Shown in pieces: positions 12,966 to 17,376 of a stretch of DNA of 17,376 nucleotides (its first letter is position 1; every line of letters begins with the position of its first letter). Where the stretch lies: assembly GCA_046760785.1 (NCBI GenBank), contig JBHIET010000073.1:1-17376 (forward strand). Reading direction: 5' to 3'. A program made the position numbers and the translations under genes. Under the pieces are notes generated by a model. The model did no database searches, was not told where the DNA came from, and was given only the letters and a program-made list of their open reading frames with translations. The stretch is from JBHIET01 sp046760785 (GTDB lineage: Bacteria > Chloroflexota > Anaerolineae > B4-G1).

Positions 12966-15371
12966 GTGAAGCGAACAGCGTGGATCGTATTGGTGTTGGC
13001 CGTTGCGCTCTCGTCGTCCTGGATAGGTGAACCTGCTGCTGCCCAGGACACTGGCCCGACGATGCACGTCATGGCCGGCTTCGATGGCTATTGTCGCAGC
13101 GGCGATTGGTGTCCCGTGTACGTTGTCCTCTCAAACGAGGGAGTGGACGTCGAGGGGGAGTTACGCGTCGCTATTGGTGGGGGCGTTGGCGCCGAGCCGG
13201 ACGTGTACGCCAGACAGGTCGTGCTCCCGGCTCACTCGCGCAAGGCCTATTTCCTGTATCTACCGCCTGCTGATTCCTCCTCCTACCATCGGCCGTTGGT
13301 GCAATTGCTGGACGGGAATAAGGTGCTCTCGTCGGAGCAGGTCACGGTTTCGTGGTTGGACGAGGGAGACCGGCTCTACGGCGTCACCAGCGGCGATCCC
13401 TCGGCGCTCAACTTCCTGAGCGACGTCGCGCCAGCCAGCGGGAGGGCGGCAGTGGCCCACCTGGACCTGGAAACGCTCCCGCCCGACCCGCTGATTTGGG
13501 AGGGGCTCGACGTGCTGGTCCTGAACGACGTGGACACGACTGCGCTCGGCGCTGAGCGACGGCAAGCGCTGGAGACGTGGGTGGCCCACGGTGGGCACCT
13601 CATCGTGGGCGGCGGTGCCGGGGCCGCCCGCACGGTCGCGGGCGTGGCTGACCCTTCGACAGGTCCTTTGCTTCCGATCACGGTGGGTGGCACACGCTCA
13701 GTGGACAATCTGTGGGCACTGGGCGAACGGATGGGCGCGCCCGTCGCCGCAGGCCCCTATGCCGTGGCCGAGGCCGTCTTGCGAGATGGAGAAGTGCTCA
13801 TCGAGCAGCAGGGCCTTATCTTGCTGGCTCGCCGTACCTGCGGGGCAGGCAAGGTAGATTTCCTGGCCTTCGATGCTGGGCTGAACCCGTTCGCCACTTG
13901 GGACGATAACACTCGCCTGTGGGAATTCATCGTCGGTGCCGTGACCGTGGGTGTCCAAGAGTTTGTCGTGCACGATGAGTACCGGGCCCGCGATGCCATC
14001 AACGCTATCCCTGGCCTGGAACCCCCATCTACGTTGCAGATTCTGGCCTTCATGCTCGTCTACACACTGCTTATCGGCCCGATCAACTACGTCCTCTTGC
14101 GCAAACTGGACCGTCGGGAGCTGGCTTGGTTGACCATCCCGGCGTTGATCGTGGGATTTACGGCGTGTGCCTACCTGACCGGTTTCCAGATTCGCGGCAG
14201 CACAGCGATCGTGCACCGACTGGCGGTGGTGCACGTGCCTGTCCTGAGCAGCGTCGAAGGGCCGGAGGGCGCAGAGGTCGGCCGTGTGAGTCAGTTAGTG
14301 GGTCTCTTCTCGCCTCGGCGCACCCATTATGACGTGTGGGTGACAGGCGTGGGAGTGCGCGAGATCCCTGGCGATTACTATGGCGGACCGGCTGGACAGT
14401 CGCTGCACGTCATCGAGGAGGCGGAGGGCTTGACGGTGGCCGATCTGCGCGTGGACGTAGGGGGCATCCGGCCTTTTCTGACCGAGGGATACGTGGAGGT
14501 GCCGGCCGTCGAGGCCGACCTGCGGCTGGGTGTAGACACGATAGGTGGGCTGCGGTTGGAGGGCACGGTACGAAATGGCAATGTACCTCTAAAAGGGGCT
14601 CTTCTCATTGTGGGCGCTGATGAACAGCGGTTGGGCGACCTGGAGGCCGGTGAAGAAGCGAACATTGGCCTCTTGCTCCACGGCGGAGGCGGCCTGGTAG
14701 CCCCTTCCTCGGCTTACGCCTATAAAGACAACCTCCCGGAGCAAATCCTGGGACCGGGCAACTACTGGGAGGACCCCGCATTGTATCGGCGCTATCAGTT
14801 CCTCCAGGCGCTCTTTCCCTACGAGGGGCCTGGCCTGGGGACAGGTGCGCACTTGATTGGCTGGGTGAAAGGCGAGAATCTGCTGCCGGTCGAGGTGGTT
14901 GACCGGCCCTTTTCGACGGTCGAAACAGCCCTCTACGTTTACGACCTGCCGGTGTCAGGCGTGGAAACGGGCGCGACGATCACCATTTCGCCGGAACTCA
15001 TCGAGCGCCAGGTGGAGGAGACCAAGGGCTACGTGGATGTGTGGTCTATGGGCTTTCACATAGATTATGAATCTGAGATTGTACTCCGCTTCACTGTGTG
15101 GCCAGGGGTGGCGGTGAGTCGGGTGGATGAACTGGTACTGGATATGTGGGGGAGCAGTTACGGCGACACGACTCACCCACCGACGGTCTCGCTGTGGAAC
15201 GAGGAGAGCGGCGATTGGGAGGAGCTGGACATTGGCTGGGGACAGCATTCGATTCCCAATGCCGGGGCTTACGTCCTTCCGCCGGGCGACGTGCTTGTGC
15301 GGTTGCAGACAGGTGCCGAATGGGGAGCTGAGGTGGAGAGCCTGACGATCATGATCAAGGGACAACGCTGA
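12966..15371 (+). CDS. Secreted, membrane-anchored protein with GATase1-like region, partner of an ABC ATPase
   Basis: From GTG 12966 the 801-residue product starts with a signal peptide (KRTAWIVLVLAVALSSSWIG, likely cut after EPAAA). A strand-rich extracytoplasmic region follows (30-135). A stretch at 178-217 (WEGLDVLVLNDVD, ALETWVAHGGHLIVGGG) has the look of a class I glutamine amidotransferase-like fold without a visible catalytic triad. Two membrane segments lie at about 356-378 and 386-408, then a large strand-rich C-terminal part of nearly 400 residues. The earlier ATG at 12861 was rejected because it overlaps the -10 box. GGGAGT upstream of the GTG is the likely ribosome binding site. 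Its stop overlaps the ATPase start (TGATG), so the two almost certainly work together, perhaps like auxiliary subunits of gliding-type or ABC-2 exporters. The substrate is unknown. Residues 425-433 (PVLSSVEGP) are repeat-derived. Confidence 0.8.
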   Translation: MKRTAWIVLVLAVALSSSWIGEPAAAQDTGPTMHVMAGFDGYCRSGDWCPVYVVLSNEGVDVEGELRVAIGGGVGAEPDVYARQVVLPAHSRKAYFLYLPPADSSSYHRPLVQLLDGNKVLSSEQVTVSWLDEGDRLYGVTSGDPSALNFLSDVAPASGRAAVAHLDLETLPPDPLIWEGLDVLVLNDVDTTALGAERRQALETWVAHGGHLIVGGGAGAARTVAGVADPSTGPLLPITVGGTRSVDNLWALGERMGAPVAAGPYAVAEAVLRDGEVLIEQQGLILLARRTCGAGKVDFLAFDAGLNPFATWDDNTRLWEFIVGAVTVGVQEFVVHDEYRARDAINAIPGLEPPSTLQILAFMLVYTLLIGPINYVLLRKLDRRELAWLTIPALIVGFTACAYLTGFQIRGSTAIVHRLAVVHVPVLSSVEGPEGAEVGRVSQLVGLFSPRRTHYDVWVTGVGVREIPGDYYGGPAGQSLHVIEEAEGLTVADLRVDVGGIRPFLTEGYVEVPAVEADLRLGVDTIGGLRLEGTVRNGNVPLKGALLIVGADEQRLGDLEAGEEANIGLLLHGGGGLVAPSSAYAYKDNLPEQILGPGNYWEDPALYRRYQFLQALFPYEGPGLGTGAHLIGWVKGENLLPVEVVDRPFSTVETALYVYDLPVSGVETGATITISPELIERQVEETKGYVDVWSMGFHIDYESEIVLRFTVWPGVAVSRVDELVLDMWGSSYGDTTHPPTVSLWNEESGDWEELDIGWGQHSIPNAGAYVLPPGDVLVRLQTGAEWGAEVESLTIMIKGQR
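14238..14263. repeat. In-frame intergenic-type repeat within the membrane protein gene
   Basis: CCTGTCCTGAGCAGCGTCGA, followed by AGGGCC, resembles a short repeat family frequent between genes in related genomes and shares the CTTCGAC..GCTCAG core with 9445-9468. It is translated as PVLSSVEGP directly after the second membrane segment. Confidence 0.5.
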
Positions 15372-16318
15372 TGGCGACGATGATCGAAATACGGGGACTG
15401 ACCAAGCGGTATGGCCGACTCACAGCAGTGAAGGAATTGGACCTGACGGTCGAGGAGGGGGCAGTCTTCGGTTTTGTCGGGCCGAACGGGGCGGGCAAGA
15501 CGACGACGATGCGCGTCCTGGCGACGCTTCTGCGCCCGACGGCGGGGGAAGCGTGGATCGCAGGCCACTCGGTGCTCAGGGAGCGGCGGAACGTGCGGCG
15601 GGCCATCGGCTACATGCCCGACTTCTTCGGCGTCTACGGCGATATGAAGGTCTGGGAGTACCTGGATTTCTTTGCCGCCTGCTACGAGATCCCCGCCGAG
15701 ACGCGGCTCCGGTTGGTGGACGATCTGTTGGAGCTGGTGGACCTGTCTCACCGGCGCGAGGACTACGTGGATGCGCTATCGCGGGGGATGAAGCAACGGC
15801 TGTGCCTGGCCCGGGCGCTGGCCCACGATCCCCAGGTGCTGATCCTCGACGAGCCAGCCTCCGGCCTGGACCCACGGGCGCGGGTCGAGATCCGCGAACT
15901 CCTGCGCGAGTTGCAGGCGATGGGCAAGACCATTTTCGTCTCCTCCCACATCCTCTCCGAGATCGAGGAGGTTTGCACGCACATCGGCATCATCGAGGCG
16001 GGGCAGTTAGTGGCAGCGGGGATGCTGGAGGAGATGCGGCAGCGCATTCGAGTCCAGCGCGTCGTGAGAGTGGGGCTGATGGGGCGGACTGAGGAGGCGC
16101 AGGCGTGGCTGGCGGACCGACCGGATGTGGTGGATGTCGAACCGGTGACGGGTAACGGCGAGGGGAATCTACAGATCACGTTTGCGGGGGACAACGAGGC
16201 GCTGGCCCGGCTGCTGAGCGAGTTGGTGGCCGCGGGCTTCCCGGTAGTGACGTTCCGCGAGGAGGTGGGCGACCTGGAGGACGTGTTTATGCGGCTGACT
16301 AAGGGAGTTGTGTCGTGA
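15371..16318 (+). CDS. ABC transporter ATP-binding protein (ABC-2 / gliding-type)
   Basis: The 315-residue protein powers an ABC-2-type exporter. Walker A is GPNGAGKT (37-44) and the signature is LSRGMKQRL (136-144). Walker B is VLILDEPASGLDP, with Asp160 and Glu161, and the switch His193 lies in SSH. The Q-loop reads IGYMPDFFGVY, with Asp84 where most ABC ATPases have Gln; several ABC-2 family members share this pattern. A C-terminal regulatory-type extension (about 220-315: VVRVGLMGRTEEAQAWL, GDLEDVFMRLT) ends the protein. Its ATG overlaps the stop of the upstream membrane protein. No permease with multiple membrane segments follows, although such ATPases normally need one; the operon appears cut just after this gene. 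Confidence 0.93.
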   Translation: MATMIEIRGLTKRYGRLTAVKELDLTVEEGAVFGFVGPNGAGKTTTMRVLATLLRPTAGEAWIAGHSVLRERRNVRRAIGYMPDFFGVYGDMKVWEYLDFFAACYEIPAETRLRLVDDLLELVDLSHRREDYVDALSRGMKQRLCLARALAHDPQVLILDEPASGLDPRARVEIRELLRELQAMGKTIFVSSHILSEIEEVCTHIGIIEAGQLVAAGMLEEMRQRIRVQRVVRVGLMGRTEEAQAWLADRPDVVDVEPVTGNGEGNLQITFAGDNEALARLLSELVAAGFPVVTFREEVGDLEDVFMRLTKGVVS

Positions 16319-16362
16319 CACAGAAACCTGGTTTTTCCGACCTCGAATTGGAGAGAGTATGA
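16315..16362 (+). other. 15-codon open frame bridging two genes, possible permease-gene stub
   Basis: GTG 16315 overlaps the ATPase stop (GTGA) and reads MTQKPGFSDLELERV to a TGA that overlaps the next ATG (ATGA, 16359-16362). Both ends have the classic coupling overlaps. It may be the 5' relic of a lost permease gene or simple chance. No homology is recognised. Confidence 0.25.
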
Positions 16363-17376
16363 CCAAGAAACCGATCGCACTGCTCACCGGTATCACGGGA
16401 CAGGACGGTTCCTATCTGGCCGAGTTCCTCTTGGAAAAAGGTTACGAAGTGATTGTCCTGGCACGAAGGTCAACCCATTATCACTATGAGAACATTGACC
16501 ACCTCGTAGGCAAGATCATCATAGAGTACGGCGATTTGATTGATTCTGACACCATCGAGTGGATCCTTGCCGAATACCAGCCGACCGAGGTGTACAACTT
16601 GGCCGCTCAATCTGTGCCTGCCGATAGCTGGCGACAGCCTATCGTGACGGCAGAGATAACCGCGGTAGGCGCCGTTAGAGTTCTTGAGGCATTGAGGAAG
16701 TTGAAACCTGATGCCCGCTTTTACCAGGCAACAAGCAGGGAAATATATGGTGGGGTGCAGCAGGAAGTCATTGACGAGACAACACCATTCTTGCCGAACA
16801 ACCCTTATGGTGTGGCAAAGCTGTATGCCCACCTAATGGCCAGGACGTATCGTCAGTCCTATGATATGTTCACCTGCGGCGGTATTCTGTTTAACCATGA
16901 GAGCCCTCGAAGGAGCCTGCACTTTGTGACCCGAAAAGTCACGATGGCCGTGGCCTGCATCTACCTAGATGTCAAGGATCCGCCGGTGAATGAATTGGGG
17001 GAACCCCTTGTTGTGGATGGTAAATTGAAACTTGGCAATCTTGACGCTGTCAGAGACTGGGGGTACGCCAAAGAGTATGTCGAGGCGATGTGGTTGATGC
17101 TTCAGCAAGAGGACCCCCAGGATTATGTCATTGCCACCAACACGGCTTATACGATCCGAGACTTGTGCGAGGTTGCTTTTTCTCACGTAGGGCTGGATTG
17201 GCGCGAGCACGTCGAGAGCGATGCGCGTTTCATACGCCCCACTGAGATCGCGGCTTCGCGGGGAGATTACTCGAAGGCTAAAGCGGAACTGGGGTGGAAA
17301 CCGCGCATGCAGTTCAAGGAGCTAATCCTGTTTTTCGCACCCCTGGAAATCGTAACAGTGATTGTACAGATCATAG
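16359..17376 (+). CDS. gmd: GDP-mannose 4,6-dehydratase-like SDR enzyme, 3' end outside window or disrupted
   Basis: The enzyme class converts GDP-mannose to GDP-4-keto-6-deoxymannose, the first step to GDP-fucose, GDP-rhamnose or perosamine for surface glycans. The frame is open to the window end (339 codons). The nucleotide motif is LLTGITGQDGSYLAEFLLEKG (Gly11, Gly14, Gly17). EYGDLIDSD, EVYNLAAQS, NNPYGVAKLYA (Tyr150, Lys154), GILFNHESPRRSLHFVTRK and LGNLDAVRDWGYAKEYVEAM are all diagnostic. The catalytic strand reads QATSREIYG rather than QASTSELYG, so Ser126 stands at the Thr position, Arg127 replaces Ser, and Glu128 is kept. AAQSVPADSW also differs from AAQSHVGVSF. Resemblance stops at WKPRMQFKELI (residue 323); the remaining hydrophobic tail is not family-like. 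GGAGAG precedes the ATG. By eye the gene is less GC-rich than its upstream neighbours. Confidence 0.85.
   Translation, partial: MTKKPIALLTGITGQDGSYLAEFLLEKGYEVIVLARRSTHYHYENIDHLVGKIIIEYGDLIDSDTIEWILAEYQPTEVYNLAAQSVPADSWRQPIVTAEITAVGAVRVLEALRKLKPDARFYQATSREIYGGVQQEVIDETTPFLPNNPYGVAKLYAHLMARTYRQSYDMFTCGGILFNHESPRRSLHFVTRKVTMAVACIYLDVKDPPVNELGEPLVVDGKLKLGNLDAVRDWGYAKEYVEAMWLMLQQEDPQDYVIATNTAYTIRDLCEVAFSHVGLDWREHVESDARFIRPTEIAASRGDYSKAKAELGWKPRMQFKELILFFAPLEIVTVIVQII

Noticed and set aside
12684..13072. Two overlapping minus-strand open frames of 117 and 127 codons in the upstream region
   Set aside because: Both cross the + promoter and leader, have no protein-like pattern and conflict with the better-supported decayed frames.

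Overview
The window looks like a moderately GC-rich bacterial chromosome, most likely a member of the Chloroflexota (Anaerolineae-like). The hints are the RsmD variant with an APPQY motif, a polytopic GT-C-like protein with a C-terminal beta domain, a rpsF-ssb-rpsR-parvulin operon, and intergenic or in-gene repeats of the CTGTCCTGAGC..GTCGAAGG kind. The assignment rests on protein style recalled from memory and was not tested by any search.

Positions 1-3808 hold housekeeping metabolism on the + strand. A roadblock/LC7-domain gene with a broken reading frame comes first. After a 10-bp perfect hairpin come pyrG (CTP synthase) and, with no gap, a gamma-glutamyltransferase-family gene of the cytosolic YwrD/oxamate-amidohydrolase type. 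Positions 3809-6540 hold a ribosomal/replication operon. A near-consensus promoter and a structured leader precede rpsF, ssb, rpsR and a membrane-anchored parvulin-type prolyl isomerase, and a strong hairpin terminator closes the unit.

Positions 6564-9715 hold a large minus-strand STAND-type NTPase (P-loop plus about ten 40-residue TPR units). Its putative promoter lies about 430 nt upstream, back-to-back with the rsmD promoter and sharing the same -35 box. The leader carries a 177-bp MITE-like element with terminal inverted repeats and a second nested palindrome. rsmD follows on the + strand, convergent with a GT-C-like membrane protein whose coding sequence contains an in-frame poly-C/poly-G palindrome. 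Upstream of that gene, on the same strand, are decayed remains of two small genes.

Positions 12850-16318 encode a secreted/membrane protein with a GATase1-like region, translationally coupled to an ABC-transporter ATPase. The expected permease is missing. A 15-codon open frame bridges the ATPase to a GDP-mannose 4,6-dehydratase-like gene that runs off the window. That gene appears less GC-rich, and its C-terminus stops resembling the family, which suggests a rearrangement or repeat at the junction.

No tRNA, rRNA, CRISPR array or complete transposase was recognised. The least ordinary parts are the STAND gene with its element-invaded long leader, the shared -35 divergent promoter, the decayed small-gene pair and the permease-less ABC unit.
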